NCBI RefSeq assembly: GCF_002261225.1
Contig: NZ_NEVM01000002.1
Span: forward strand, 62,001-126,000
Source of the DNA: Bordetella genomosp. 10
GTDB taxonomy: Bacteria > Pseudomonadota > Gammaproteobacteria > Burkholderiales > Burkholderiaceae_B
Length of the DNA: 64,000 nt
Reading direction: 5' to 3'
Shown here: positions 9,329 to 18,384 of the stretch, in pieces
Numbering within the stretch: position 1 is the stretch's first letter
How the letters are laid out: each line of letters starts with the position of its first letter
Notes under the pieces: generated by a model
Databases searched by the model: none
Told to the model about the DNA's origin: nothing
What the model saw: the letters and a program-made list of their open reading frames with translations, nothing else
Made by a program: the position numbers and the translations under genes

Positions 9329-10699
9329 ATGGCCAAATCCCGAACCGTCTACGTCTGTGCCGAATGCGGCGGCACCAGCCTCAAGTGGCAGGGCAAGTGC
9401 CCGCATTGCAACGCCTGGAACACCCTGGCGGAAACCGTCGAAAGCCCGGCCTCCGCGGCCGCCGCGCAGCATCGCTATGCCCCCCTGGCGGCGGCCAGCC
9501 CGGTGCGCAGCCTCGCCGAGATCGAGGCGCGCGAAGTGCCGCGCCAGCCCACCGGCCTGGACGAATTCGACCGCGTCCTGGGCGGCGGCCTGGTGGCGGG
9601 CGCGGTGGTGCTGATCGGCGGCGACCCCGGCATCGGCAAGTCCACCTTGCTGCTGCAGGCGCTGGCTTCCATGTCGGCCGGCGCCAAGGTGCTGTACGTG
9701 ACCGGCGAAGAGTCGGCCGAGCAGGTCGCGCTGCGCGCGCGCCGGCTGGGGCTGCCGACGGGCAACGTCGACCTGCTGGCGGAAATCCGGCTGGAAGCCA
9801 TCCAGGCCGCCGTCGCCGAACAGCAGCCGGTGGTCGCGGTCATCGACTCCATCCAGACCCTCTACAGCAGCGAATTGACGGCGGCGCCCGGCTCGGTGTC
9901 GCAGGTGCGCGAATGCGCCGCCCAGCTCACCCGCCTGGCCAAGCAGACCGGCATCGCCATCGTCATGATCGGCCACGTCACCAAGGACGGCGCGCTGGCG
10001 GGCCCGCGGGTGCTCGAGCACATCGTCGACACCGTGCTGTATTTCGAGGGCGATACCCATTCCTCGTACCGCCTGGTGCGCGCCTTCAAGAACCGCTTCG
10101 GCGCGGTCAACGAGCTGGGCGTGTTCGCGATGACGGATCGCGGCCTGCGCGGCGTGGCCAATCCCTCGGCCTTGTTCCTGTCGCAGCACGACCGCCAGGT
10201 GGCGGGTTCCTGCGTGATGGCCACCCAGGAAGGCACGCGGCCGCTGCTGGTGGAGATCCAGGCCCTGGTCGACGCCGCGCACGCGCCCAATCCCAAGCGC
10301 CTGACAGTGGGCCTGGAAAGCAACCGCCTGGCCATGCTGCTGGCGGTGCTGCACCGGCACGCGGGCGTGGTGACCTCGGACCAGGACGTGTTCGTCAACG
10401 CGGTGGGCGGCGTGCGCATCAGCGAGCCGGCCGCCGATTTGCCGGTGCTGCTGTCCATTATGTCGTCCTTGCGCGATCGCCCGCTGCCGCGCGGGCTGGT
10501 GACCTTCGGGGAGGTGGGGCTGGCCGGCGAAATCCGTCCGGCGCCGCGCGGCCAGGAACGCCTGCGCGAGGCCGCGAAACTGGGCTTCAACGTGGCGCTG
10601 ATTCCCAAGGCCAATGCGCCGCGGCAGCCGATCGAGGGCCTGGAAGTATGGGCCTGCGACCGCCTGGAAGACGCCCTGGATAAATTGAAGGAAGCCTGA
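9329..10699 (+). CDS. radA: DNA repair protein RadA
   Basis: 456 residues, full length for RadA/Sms. The N-terminal C4 zinc finger is C10/C13/C24/C27 (VCAECGG ... GKCPHC). Walker A is GGDPGIGKSTLLLQ, Walker B-like VVAVIDSIQTLYS, and the RadA-specific KNRFG motif is in AFKNRFGAVNELGVF. The C-terminal third is the Lon-protease-like domain (AVGGVRISEPAADLPVLLSI). RadA is a hexameric helicase-like ATPase that helps branch migration during homologous recombination. Monocistronic as far as the sequence shows. Confidence 0.96.
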   Translation: MAKSRTVYVCAECGGTSLKWQGKCPHCNAWNTLAETVESPASAAAAQHRYAPLAAASPVRSLAEIEAREVPRQPTGLDEFDRVLGGGLVAGAVVLIGGDPGIGKSTLLLQALASMSAGAKVLYVTGEESAEQVALRARRLGLPTGNVDLLAEIRLEAIQAAVAEQQPVVAVIDSIQTLYSSELTAAPGSVSQVRECAAQLTRLAKQTGIAIVMIGHVTKDGALAGPRVLEHIVDTVLYFEGDTHSSYRLVRAFKNRFGAVNELGVFAMTDRGLRGVANPSALFLSQHDRQVAGSCVMATQEGTRPLLVEIQALVDAAHAPNPKRLTVGLESNRLAMLLAVLHRHAGVVTSDQDVFVNAVGGVRISEPAADLPVLLSIMSSLRDRPLPRGLVTFGEVGLAGEIRPAPRGQERLREAAKLGFNVALIPKANAPRQPIEGLEVWACDRLEDALDKLKEA

Positions 10700-11069
10700 C
10701 GGGTAGTCCGCGCGCGGCCAGGGCGGCGGCTTTTGCGATTATTCGCGGGATGCGCGGCATTATCCGCGAACGTGCCGGCGGATTATCCGGGCGGCCCGCG
10801 GCGAATATCCAAATTCGAAAGACCGCGCTTTTACTTTCGGCTTCTTTTTAAGATAAACGACAGCTTGGGCGTTAAAGAAGCTGCGTAATTCCCGTGCGGA
10901 GCGCGGAAAATCCGCGTATTCGCATCACGTTGCATCGGGTATGAAATTTTTTTGAGTTTGCATGAAACCTTCCATGAACTCCCTGCTCAAACGCAGTACG
11001 GGGAACGCGGCAAGATCGCCGTGCCCGTGGAATCAAGGCCCGGTGGCCTTATTAATTCTGGAGTCATTC
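10700..11069. other. 370-bp intergenic region with phased repeats, upstream of small exported protein
   Basis: No credible ORF. It holds an approximately 22-bp-phased set of ATTAT(T/C)CGCG-like words (10738-10813), an AT-rich stretch around 10829-10857 that could include a promoter, and two short inverted repeats: CAGCTT/AAGCTG (10861-10883) and CGCGGA/TCCGCG (10902-10916). It probably contains the promoter and a long 5' leader of the 11070 gene. Confidence 0.6.
10738..10813. repeat. helically phased imperfect direct repeats
   Basis: Four similar words begin at 10738 (attattcgcggg), 10759 (attatccgcgaa), 10782 (attatccgggcg) and 10804 (aatatccaaatt). Spacings are 21, 23 and 22 bp, about two helical turns each. 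This arrangement suits a regulator binding one DNA face, but no known box is recognised. Confidence 0.45.
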
Positions 11070-11270
11070 ATGACCACTCGCTCCCGCATTGCTGCTTTTC
11101 TGTCCGTCTCGGCGCTGACGATCGGTCTGGCCGCGGCGCCGGCGGCCTTCGCCGCCGATGCTTCGACGACCGCCAAGCCCAAGACCTCGCAAACCCACAA
11201 GCACAAGAAGGCCAAGAAGTCCGGCGCCAAGTCGTCCGCCAAGACGGCCCCCGCCACCCCGGCCAAGTAA
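11070..11270 (+). CDS. small exported Lys/Ala-rich protein
   Basis: 66 residues. A Sec signal peptide is clear: MTTRSRIAAFLSVSALTIGL, then AAAPAAFA with cleavage predicted before ADAS. The mature part is about 37 residues rich in Lys, Ala, Ser and Thr with a His/Lys cluster (THKHKKAKKSGAK), very basic and presumably unstructured. The ATG at 11070 has a good Shine-Dalgarno (ctggag, ending 7 bases before). A strong intrinsic terminator follows 22 bp after the stop, which supports a real and probably abundant short transcript. Composition recalls acid-shock (Asr-like) proteins, but there is no clear homology and the function is unknown. Confidence 0.75.
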   Translation: MTTRSRIAAFLSVSALTIGLAAAPAAFAADASTTAKPKTSQTHKHKKAKKSGAKSSAKTAPATPAK

Positions 11271-11292
11271 TTTCGCGGGCACCGAGGTCCAG

Positions 11293-11329
11293 GGCGAAGC
11301 TTTCGCGAGGAAGCTTCGCCTTTTTTTTT
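11293..11329 (+). terminator. intrinsic terminator of the small exported protein gene
   Basis: A perfect 10-bp stem (ggcgaagctt / aagcttcgcc, 11293-11302 with 11311-11320), an 8-nt loop, then nine T (11321-11329). Confidence 0.95.
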
Positions 11330-11450
11330 GCCGTTTCTGGGCAAAAAACGCTTCCCGGGGCCTTTTCTCTTTTGCTTATTCCCCCGGCGCATGACGGGGC
11401 CGGCGGGACTTTTTCTCACTGCAGAGCGCCAGACTATCGTCAGGTTTAGG

Positions 11451-11456
11451 TACGAT
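11451..11456 (+). promoter_or_regulatory. -10-like hexamer directly before the permease gene
   Basis: TACGAT ends 6 bases before the ATG at 11463, a spacing that would give a leaderless transcript. No clear -35 is seen. Confidence 0.3.
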
Positions 11457-11462
11457 ACGCCC

Positions 11463-14015
11463 ATGCCCGCATCCTCCGCCGCCGCCGCTTTCTCCGCCGC
11501 GCCGCCCGCTTCCCCTCACGGCTTCCTGCACGCCTTGCGCCTGGGCGCGCGCGCGTTCCTGCGCGACACCCGCGCCGGCGAGCTGCGCCTGCTGGTCATC
11601 GCCTTGATCGTCGCGGTAGCCGCCGTGACCAGCGTCGGCTTCCTGGCGGACCGGGTAGGGCGCGCGCTGGAACGCGACGCCGCGCAGATGCTGGGCGCCG
11701 ACGTGGTGCTCGACGCCGACGCGCCGCTGCCGCCCGCCTTCGAGCAGCGCGCCTTGCAGGAAGGCCTGAAGCTGGTCCACACCTGGCAGTTCCCCTCCAT
11801 GGCGGGCGCCGGCGACAATGCCCAACTGGTGTCCTTGAAGGCCGTCGAGCCGGGCTATCCGCTGCGCGGCAGCCTGCGCACGGCCGACGCGCCGTTCGGC
11901 GCCGATACGCCCACGCGCGACGTGCCCGAACCCGGCACGGTCTGGGTGGACCCGCAGTTGCTGGGCATGCTCGACGTCGCGGTGGGCGGCACCTTGACGC
12001 TCGGCGACTCGCGTTTCCGCATCGCCCGCGTGGTGACCTACGAGCCGGATCGCAGCCTGCAATTCGTCAACGTCTCGCCGCGCGTCATGATGCGCGCCGA
12101 CGACCTGCCCGCCACGCATCTGATCGCGCCGGGCAGCCGCGTCGACTATGCGCTGCTGGCGGCCGGCGATCCGCCCGCCGTGGCGGCCTACTCGGCCTGG
12201 CTGGGCGAGAACCTGCAGCGCGGCCAGAAGATCGCCACCGTGGAATCCGGCCGGCCCGACGTGCGCCGCGTGCTGGATCGCGCCCAGCGTTTCCTCTCGC
12301 TGGTGGCCCTGCTGGCGGTGCTGATTTCCGCCGTGGCGGTGGCCCTGGCCGCCAACCGCTTCATGCAGCGGCATCGCGACGGCGTGGCGGTGATGCGCTG
12401 CCTGGGCGCGTCGCAATCGGCCATTACCCGCATGCTGACGGTGGAGTTCATCCTGGTCGGCGTGCTGGCCTCGCTGGCCGGCGGCGCGGCGGGCTACGCC
12501 GTGCACGAGGGCCTGGTGCAGGTGCTGGCGCGCCTGATCGACACCGCCTTGCCCGCGCCGTCGCCGGTGCCCGCCGTCCAGGGCCTGGCCACCGGCCTGT
12601 GGCTGCTGCTGGGCTTCGCGCTGCCTTCGCTGGCGCGGCTGCGCCACGTGCCGCCGGCGCGCGTGCTGCGGCGGGACGACAGCGGCCTGCGGACCGGCAG
12701 CGTGCTCGGCTACGTGGTGGGCGCGGCCGGCTTCGCCCTGTTGATCTGGTGGTTCGCCGGCAACGCCCGGCTGGGCGCCATCATCGCCGGCGGCTTCCTG
12801 GGCGCCTTCGCGGTATTCGCCGTGCTGGCCGGACTCTGCGTGGCCTTGCTGGCGCGCCTGCGCGGCGCCGCCGACGGCATGCCGGCGCTGCGCTTCGCGC
12901 TGGCCGGGGTGGTGCGGCGGCGCGCCGCCACGATCACGCAGGTCTGCGCGCTCGCCATCGGCCTGATGGCCCTGCTGCTGCTGGCCATGACGCGCACCGA
13001 CCTGATCGCCGGCTGGCAGCGCACCTTGCCGACGGACGCCCCCAACCGTTTCCTCATCAACATCCAGCCCGACCAGCGCGCGGCGGTGGCCGAGCGGCTG
13101 GCGCAGGGCGGCATCGGGCAGGCCGATCTCTATCCCATGATCCGCGGCCGCATGGTCGCCATCAACGGCCGCGCCGTCTCCGCGGCCGATTACGAGGACG
13201 GCCGCGCCAAGCGCCTGGTGGACCGGGAATTCAATCTCTCCTACGACAAGCAGATGCCGTCCTACAACCGCCTGGTCGACGGGAAGTGGATGGCGCCGGT
13301 CTCGCGCGAAGTCTCCATGGAGTCCGGCATCGCCACCACCCTGGGCGTGAAGATGGGCGACAAGCTGACCTTCGACATCGCCGGCCAGACCGTGGACGTC
13401 GAGGTCACCAGCCTGCGCGCGGTCGACTGGGACACGATGCGCGTGAATTTCTTCGCCATGCTGTCGCCCTCGGTGCTGGCCGACGCGCCGCAGAGCTGGA
13501 TCACGTCCTTCCACCTGCCCGACGACCAGACGCAGCTTCTGCCGCGGCTGGTGCGCGATTTTCCCAACCTCACCGTCTTCGACGTCGGCGCCATCCTGAA
13601 GCAGTTGCAGACCGTGCTCGACCAGGTGGTGCAGGCGGTGCAACTGCTGTTCGTGTTCACCCTGGCGGCCGGCGTGCTGGTGCTGGCGGCGGCCTTGAGC
13701 GCCACGCGCGACGAGCGCGTGCGCGAGGCCGCGGTGCTGCGGGCGCTGGGCGCCACGCGGCGCCAGTTGGCGCGCGCCCAGCGCCTGGAGCTGCTGGCGG
13801 TGGGCGGCCTGGCCGGCCTGCTGGGCGCGGCCGGCGCCGCCGCGGTGGCCTGGGCGCTGTCGCGCTACGTTTTCGATTTCAGTATCACGCTCAGCCTGTG
13901 GCCCTGGCTGGCTGGTCTCGCGGCCGGCATGCTGGGGGCCTGGGGCGGGGGCGCCCTGGCCCTGCGCGGCGTCCTGCGGACGCCGCCGCTGGTCACCTTG
14001 CGGGAAGCACTATGA
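11463..14015 (+). CDS. FtsX-family ABC transporter permease (YbbP-like)
   Basis: 850 residues with an N-terminal TM helix (about 38-58), a large periplasmic domain, three central TM helices with the FtsX motif (VAVMRCLGASQSAITRML), a second TM group, another periplasmic domain, and a final FtsX block (REAAVLRALGATRRQLARAQ). This duplicated ten-helix MacB/YbbP plan belongs to mechanotransmission-type ABC permeases that act on envelope substrates or lipoproteins. The usual ATPase partner (YbbA-like) is not adjacent, so it must be elsewhere. The ATG at 11463 precedes a sensible cytoplasmic N-terminus; the frame upstream crosses the preceding terminator. It overlaps the haemoglobin gene by 4 bases. 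Confidence 0.88.
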   Translation: MPASSAAAAFSAAPPASPHGFLHALRLGARAFLRDTRAGELRLLVIALIVAVAAVTSVGFLADRVGRALERDAAQMLGADVVLDADAPLPPAFEQRALQEGLKLVHTWQFPSMAGAGDNAQLVSLKAVEPGYPLRGSLRTADAPFGADTPTRDVPEPGTVWVDPQLLGMLDVAVGGTLTLGDSRFRIARVVTYEPDRSLQFVNVSPRVMMRADDLPATHLIAPGSRVDYALLAAGDPPAVAAYSAWLGENLQRGQKIATVESGRPDVRRVLDRAQRFLSLVALLAVLISAVAVALAANRFMQRHRDGVAVMRCLGASQSAITRMLTVEFILVGVLASLAGGAAGYAVHEGLVQVLARLIDTALPAPSPVPAVQGLATGLWLLLGFALPSLARLRHVPPARVLRRDDSGLRTGSVLGYVVGAAGFALLIWWFAGNARLGAIIAGGFLGAFAVFAVLAGLCVALLARLRGAADGMPALRFALAGVVRRRAATITQVCALAIGLMALLLLAMTRTDLIAGWQRTLPTDAPNRFLINIQPDQRAAVAERLAQGGIGQADLYPMIRGRMVAINGRAVSAADYEDGRAKRLVDREFNLSYDKQMPSYNRLVDGKWMAPVSREVSMESGIATTLGVKMGDKLTFDIAGQTVDVEVTSLRAVDWDTMRVNFFAMLSPSVLADAPQSWITSFHLPDDQTQLLPRLVRDFPNLTVFDVGAILKQLQTVLDQVVQAVQLLFVFTLAAGVLVLAAALSATRDERVREAAVLRALGATRRQLARAQRLELLAVGGLAGLLGAAGAAAVAWALSRYVFDFSITLSLWPWLAGLAAGMLGAWGGGALALRGVLRTPPLVTLREAL

Positions 14016-14440
14016 CAACGACGACGCGCGTCGAACCGATATTCGAGCCGATCGACCACACGCGCAGCATCTTCGAACAACTCGGCGGCGAGCCCGGCGT
14101 GCGGGCGCTGGTCGACCGCTTCTACGACCTGATGGACATGGACGCCGACCTGGCCGAGCTGCGCGCCGCGCATGGCCCCAGCCTGGACAGCGCGCGCGAC
14201 AAGCTGTTCTGGTTCCTGTGCGGCTATTTCGGCGGTCCCGACCATTACGTGGCGCGCTTCGGCCATCCGCGGCTGCGCGCCCGCCACCTGCCGTTTTCCA
14301 TCGGCACGCGGGAGCGCGACCAGTGGGTCGTCTGCATGGGACGCGCCATGGCCGACCGGGGCCTGGAGCAGGCCTTGATGGACCGCCTGCTGCATTCCTT
14401 CTACGGCACCGCGGACTGGATGCGCAATCGTGAGGGTTGA
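14012..14440 (+). CDS. group II truncated haemoglobin
   Basis: 142 residues of the 2-on-2 globin fold. LGGEPGVRALVDRFYDLMD contains the B10 tyrosine (Y38), and RARHLPFSIG holds the proximal F8 histidine (H92). FLCGYFGGPDHYV and RDQWVVCM are the conserved group II segments around the haem, including the G8 Trp. Group II proteins bind O2/NO and are thought to detoxify NO or assist redox chemistry. It is sandwiched by overlaps: its ATG lies in the permease stop, and its own end overlaps the next gene's GTG by 11 bases, so expression is coupled to an envelope permease and an LPS kinase. Confidence 0.93.
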   Translation: MTTTTRVEPIFEPIDHTRSIFEQLGGEPGVRALVDRFYDLMDMDADLAELRAAHGPSLDSARDKLFWFLCGYFGGPDHYVARFGHPRLRARHLPFSIGTRERDQWVVCMGRAMADRGLEQALMDRLLHSFYGTADWMRNREG

Positions 14441-15146
14441 CACCGCCCATCTGGCATGGGACGCGGCGCCCGCGGGCGCCATGCTCTACGACGCCGCGCG
14501 CATCTGCCGGCCCGGCCCGGACCTGTTCGACCCCACGGCCTATGGCGACCGCGCCGAAGCCGTGGCGGCCGGAGGCCGCCAGGCGGCGTGGTTCGTGCGC
14601 GACGACTTCGGCGAGGGCGTGCTGCGCCATTACCGGCGCGGGGGCATGGTCGCCCGCGTCAGCGACCGCAGCTACGTCTGGCTGGGCGCGGACCGCACGC
14701 GCAGCTTCATGGAGTTCCGCCTGCTGGAGTCGCTGTCGGCCCAGGGGCTGCCGGTGCCCGCGCCCGTGGCGGCCGCCTATTGGCGCCGGGGCCTGGTCTA
14801 CGAGGCCGCCATCATCGTCGAGCGGCTGCCCGACGTGCGGCCGCTGGCCCTGCTGCTGGACCGGGAGGTCTGGGACGCCGCGGCCGGCGCCGTGGCGCGC
14901 CTGCACCAGGCCGGCGTCTGGCACGCCGACCTGAACGCCTACAACATCCTCGTCGACGGCGAGGGCAAGGCCTGGATCATCGATTTCGACCGGGGGCGGC
15001 AGGGCGGCGCGTCGGCATCGGCCCGCGCCGGCAACCTGCGCCGCTTGCGCCGGTCCCTGGAAAAGGTCGGCGGCGCGGACGGCGTGGCCTTCTACGACAG
15101 GCTGGCCGCCTCCTACCGGCGCTACATGGCCAGCCAACCCGACTGA
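14430..15146 (+). CDS. kdkA: 3-deoxy-D-manno-octulosonic acid (Kdo) kinase
   Basis: 238 residues, KdkA/RfaP family with a protein-kinase-like fold. The catalytic loop HADLNAYNILVDGEG and the metal-binding IIDFDRGR are diagnostic. KdkA phosphorylates Kdo in the inner core of organisms with a single phosphorylated Kdo, which is the known Bordetella/Haemophilus core type. The start is GTG at 14430, giving a short overlap with the globin gene; no ATG nearby fits the family N-terminus. Last of the permease-globin-kinase unit. Confidence 0.9.
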   Translation: MRVDTAHLAWDAAPAGAMLYDAARICRPGPDLFDPTAYGDRAEAVAAGGRQAAWFVRDDFGEGVLRHYRRGGMVARVSDRSYVWLGADRTRSFMEFRLLESLSAQGLPVPAPVAAAYWRRGLVYEAAIIVERLPDVRPLALLLDREVWDAAAGAVARLHQAGVWHADLNAYNILVDGEGKAWIIDFDRGRQGGASASARAGNLRRLRRSLEKVGGADGVAFYDRLAASYRRYMASQPD

Positions 15147-15241
15147 CGCGGGCCGTAAAAACCCATTATCATTTTGCTTTTGGCGCGCCAGGGGAATCGG
15201 GCTGCGGCAGGTCTACAAACTTTCAAGGCAAGGGGCCCTGG

Positions 15242-16345
15242 ATGAAAATCAATGCGGGTATCCGCTACGCGGTTGGGGCGGTGCTGGCGGCCGCGGTCAT
15301 GACGACGGCCCATGCCCAGGAAAAGGTCGTCAACGTCTATAACTGGGCCGAATACACCGCGCCCGACACCATCCCCGGGTTCGAGAAGGCGACCGGCATC
15401 AAGGTCCGCTACGACGTCTACGACAACAACGACACCCTGCAGGCCAAGCTGCTGACCGGCAAGTCCGGCTACGACGTCGTCGTGCCGTCCACCCACTACG
15501 CCGCGCGCCAGTTGCAGGGCGGCCTGTTCCAGAAGCTGGACAAGTCCAAGATCCCGAACTGGAAGTACCTGGATCCCGACCTGATGGCGCTGGTCGCCAC
15601 GGTCGACCCGGGCAACCAGTACCTGGTGCCCTGGGGCTACGGCACCAACGGCCTGGGATACAACGTCACCAAGGTCCAGCAGATCTTCGGCAAGGACGCG
15701 CCCCTGAACAGTTGGGACATGCTGTTCAAGCCCGAGAACGCCGCCAAGCTGAAGGATTGCGGCATCTCCATGCTGGACGAAGCCGCGCAGGTGTTCCCGG
15801 CGGTCCTGCACTACCTGGGCAAGGATCCCAACAGCAGCAATCCGGACGACTACAAGGATGCGCTGGAACTTTTGAAGAAGATTCGTCCCTACATCCGTCA
15901 GTTCAGCTCGTCGGGCTATATCGACGAACTGGCCGTGGGCGACCTGTGCATGGTCTACGGTTTCTCGGGCGACGTCATGATCGCGCGCAAGCGCGCCAAG
16001 GACGCCAAGCAGCCCTACGACATCAACTACTACATCCCCCAGGGCGGCGCGCCGGCCTGGTTCGACGTGATGGCCATCCCGAAGGACGCCCAGCACGTGG
16101 ACGAGGCGCTGGCTTTCATCAATTACATCGAGACCCCGCAGGTGCACGCGGCCATTACCAACACCATGTTCTATCCCAATGCCAATAAAGAGGCGCGCAA
16201 GTACGTGGTGAAGGACGTCGCGGACAATCCCATGATCTATCCGCCCCCGGACGTCGCCAAGACGCTTTACGTGATCAAGCCGCAACCGGTCAACATCCTG
16301 CGTTTGCAGACCCGCATGTGGGCCGAACTGAAGTCCGGAAGATAA
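15242..16345 (+). CDS. potF: polyamine ABC transporter, periplasmic binding protein PotF
   Basis: 367 residues. The signal peptide ends at TTAHA before QEKVVNVYNWAEY. The Trp/Tyr pattern in VYNWAEYTAPDTIPGFEKATG and the WGYGTNGLGYN segment belong to PotF/PotD-type putrescine/spermidine binding proteins. It delivers the polyamine to the PotGHI complex. A ribosome-binding AAGGGG lies 7 bases before the ATG. First gene of potFGHI. Whether the ligand is putrescine or spermidine cannot be settled from motifs alone, though the PotF grouping favours putrescine. Confidence 0.93.
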   Translation: MKINAGIRYAVGAVLAAAVMTTAHAQEKVVNVYNWAEYTAPDTIPGFEKATGIKVRYDVYDNNDTLQAKLLTGKSGYDVVVPSTHYAARQLQGGLFQKLDKSKIPNWKYLDPDLMALVATVDPGNQYLVPWGYGTNGLGYNVTKVQQIFGKDAPLNSWDMLFKPENAAKLKDCGISMLDEAAQVFPAVLHYLGKDPNSSNPDDYKDALELLKKIRPYIRQFSSSGYIDELAVGDLCMVYGFSGDVMIARKRAKDAKQPYDINYYIPQGGAPAWFDVMAIPKDAQHVDEALAFINYIETPQVHAAITNTMFYPNANKEARKYVVKDVADNPMIYPPPDVAKTLYVIKPQPVNILRLQTRMWAELKSGR

Positions 16346-16351
16346 GCCATC

Positions 16352-17479
16352 ATGAGCGATAGCCGTTATCCGGCGCAGCACACGGCGGATCCGGACGAGT
16401 TCGTCCGGGTGACCGACCTGGTGAAGATCTTCGGCGACACGGTCGCCGTCCGTTCGGTCAGCCTGAACGTCAAGCGCAACGAAATCTTCGCGCTGCTGGG
16501 CAGCTCGGGCTGCGGCAAGTCGACGCTGCTGCGCATGCTGGCGGGCTTCGAGGAAGCGACCTCCGGCCAGATCCTGCTCGATGGCGAGGACATCACGGCG
16601 GTGCCGCCCTACCGGCGGCCGGTCAACATGATGTTCCAGTCCTACGCCTTGTTCCCGCACATGTCGGTCGAGGCCAACGTCGCCTTCGGCCTGAAGCAGG
16701 AGGGCGTGGACCGCGCCGAGATCCACGACCGCGTGTTCGAGGCGCTGGACCTGGTGCAGATGGCCGGCTATGCGCGGCGCAAGCCGCACCAGTTGTCCGG
16801 CGGCCAGCAGCAGCGCGTGGCGCTGGCGCGCAGCCTGGTCAAGCGTCCCAAGCTGCTGCTGCTGGACGAGCCGATGTCGGCGCTGGACAAGCAGATACGC
16901 CAGAAGACCCAGATCGAACTGGTGCGTATCCTGGAGCAGGTCGGCGTGACCTGCATCATGGTGACGCACGACCAGGAAGAGGCCATGACCATGGCGCATC
17001 GCCTGGCCGTGATGACCGAAGGCCAGATCGTCCAATGCGGCGCGCCGCAGGACGTCTACGAGTTTCCCAATTCGCGCTTCGTCGCCGGCTTCATCGGCAG
17101 CACCAACCTGTTCACCGGCACCATCGTGGTCGACGAGCCCGATCACGTCGCCATCGAAAGCGAAGCGCTGTCGCGTCCGCTCTACGTCAGCCACGGCGTC
17201 AGCGAGCCCCTGGGCATGCAGGTGCACGTCTCGATCCGGCCGGAGCGCATCGTCGTGTCGCGCGAACGCCCGCAAGCCGAGCACAACTGGGCGCACGGCA
17301 TGGTCACGCACATGGCCTGGATGGGCAGCTACGCGCTGTACCAGATCCGCCTGGATTCCGGCGCGCAGATCGAGGCCAGCGTGCCGCGCCGCGTGCTGGC
17401 GCAAAGCGACGCGCCGTCGGTGGGCGAGGAAGTCCACGCCAGTTGGGGCGCCGACAGCGCGACGGTGCTGCCTTCATGA
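16352..17479 (+). CDS. potG: polyamine ABC transporter ATP-binding protein PotG
   Basis: 375 residues. It has an N-terminal ATPase with Walker A LGSSGCGKSTLLRM, the signature LSGGQQQRVALARSL, Walker B LLLLDEPMSALD and the switch His in MVTHDQEEAM. A C-terminal TOBE domain (about 285-375) is typical of the Pot/Mal subgroup. It powers polyamine import. It starts 6 bp after potF and overlaps potH by 4 bases. Confidence 0.95.
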   Translation: MSDSRYPAQHTADPDEFVRVTDLVKIFGDTVAVRSVSLNVKRNEIFALLGSSGCGKSTLLRMLAGFEEATSGQILLDGEDITAVPPYRRPVNMMFQSYALFPHMSVEANVAFGLKQEGVDRAEIHDRVFEALDLVQMAGYARRKPHQLSGGQQQRVALARSLVKRPKLLLLDEPMSALDKQIRQKTQIELVRILEQVGVTCIMVTHDQEEAMTMAHRLAVMTEGQIVQCGAPQDVYEFPNSRFVAGFIGSTNLFTGTIVVDEPDHVAIESEALSRPLYVSHGVSEPLGMQVHVSIRPERIVVSRERPQAEHNWAHGMVTHMAWMGSYALYQIRLDSGAQIEASVPRRVLAQSDAPSVGEEVHASWGADSATVLPS

Positions 17480-18384
17480 TGCGCCGCCTGCTGCCGTCGG
17501 GACGCACGCTGGCGGTGATCCCGCCTTTCCTGTGGCTGGTGCTGTTCCTGCTGGTGCCTTTCCTGCTGGTCCTGAAGATCAGCCTCGCCGATCTCCAGTT
17601 CGGCATCCCGCCCTATACCTCGCTGCTGGAGTACAAGGACCAGGCGCTGCAGTTCAGCCTGCACCTGCGCGGCTACGCGCTGCTGTTCACGGACAGCCTG
17701 TATTTCGCGACCTACCTGAACTCGGTGAAGATCGCCGCCATCAGCACGCTGGCCTGCGTGCTGATCGGCTATCCCATGGCGTACTACATCGCCCGCTCGG
17801 CGCCCGCCACGCGCAACATCCTGCTGCTGGGGGTGATCCTGCCGTTCTGGACCTCGCTGCTGCTGCGCGTCTATGCGTGGGTGGGCATATTGCGCAACGA
17901 CGGCCTGCTCAACAAGTTCCTGATCTCCCTGGGCATCATTTCCCAGCCGCTGGAGATCTACCGCACCGACCTGGCGGTCTATATCGGCATGGTCTATTCC
18001 TATCTGCCGTTCTTCATCCTGCCGCTGTACGCCAACCTGGTGAAGATGGACCTGCGCCTGCTGGAAGCCGCCTACGACCTGGGCGCCAAGCCCTGGCAGG
18101 CTTTCTGGCGGATCACCGTGCCGCTGTCGCGGCCGGGCGTGATCGCCGGCGCCATGCTGGTCTTCATTCCGGCGGTGGGCGAATACGTGATCCCGGAGAT
18201 GCTGGGCGGGGCCAATACGCTGATGATGGGCCGCGTGATGTGGAGCGAGTTCTTCAACAACGCCGACTGGCCCATGGCGGCCTCGGTCACCTGCGTCATG
18301 GTGCTCCTGCTGCTGGTGCCGCTGGCGCTGTTCCAATACAACCAGGTCCGGCAGGCCGACGCGACGCGGGAGGGCAGGCGGTGA
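17476..18384 (+). CDS. potH: polyamine ABC transporter permease PotH
   Basis: 302 residues with six predicted TM helices. The EAA-type loop that couples to PotG is EAAYDLGAKPWQAFWRITVPLSRPG. The FKISL/FGIPPYTSL N-terminal periplasmic segment resembles PotH/PotB. It starts at the ATG overlapping the potG stop; the next codon is also ATG. It overlaps potI. Confidence 0.94.
   Translation: MMRRLLPSGRTLAVIPPFLWLVLFLLVPFLLVLKISLADLQFGIPPYTSLLEYKDQALQFSLHLRGYALLFTDSLYFATYLNSVKIAAISTLACVLIGYPMAYYIARSAPATRNILLLGVILPFWTSLLLRVYAWVGILRNDGLLNKFLISLGIISQPLEIYRTDLAVYIGMVYSYLPFFILPLYANLVKMDLRLLEAAYDLGAKPWQAFWRITVPLSRPGVIAGAMLVFIPAVGEYVIPEMLGGANTLMMGRVMWSEFFNNADWPMAASVTCVMVLLLLVPLALFQYNQVRQADATREGRR

Noticed and set aside
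11376..13643. Long antisense frame opposite the permease gene
   Set aside because: His/Gln/Arg-rich shadow; the plus strand encodes clear FtsX motifs and membrane helices.
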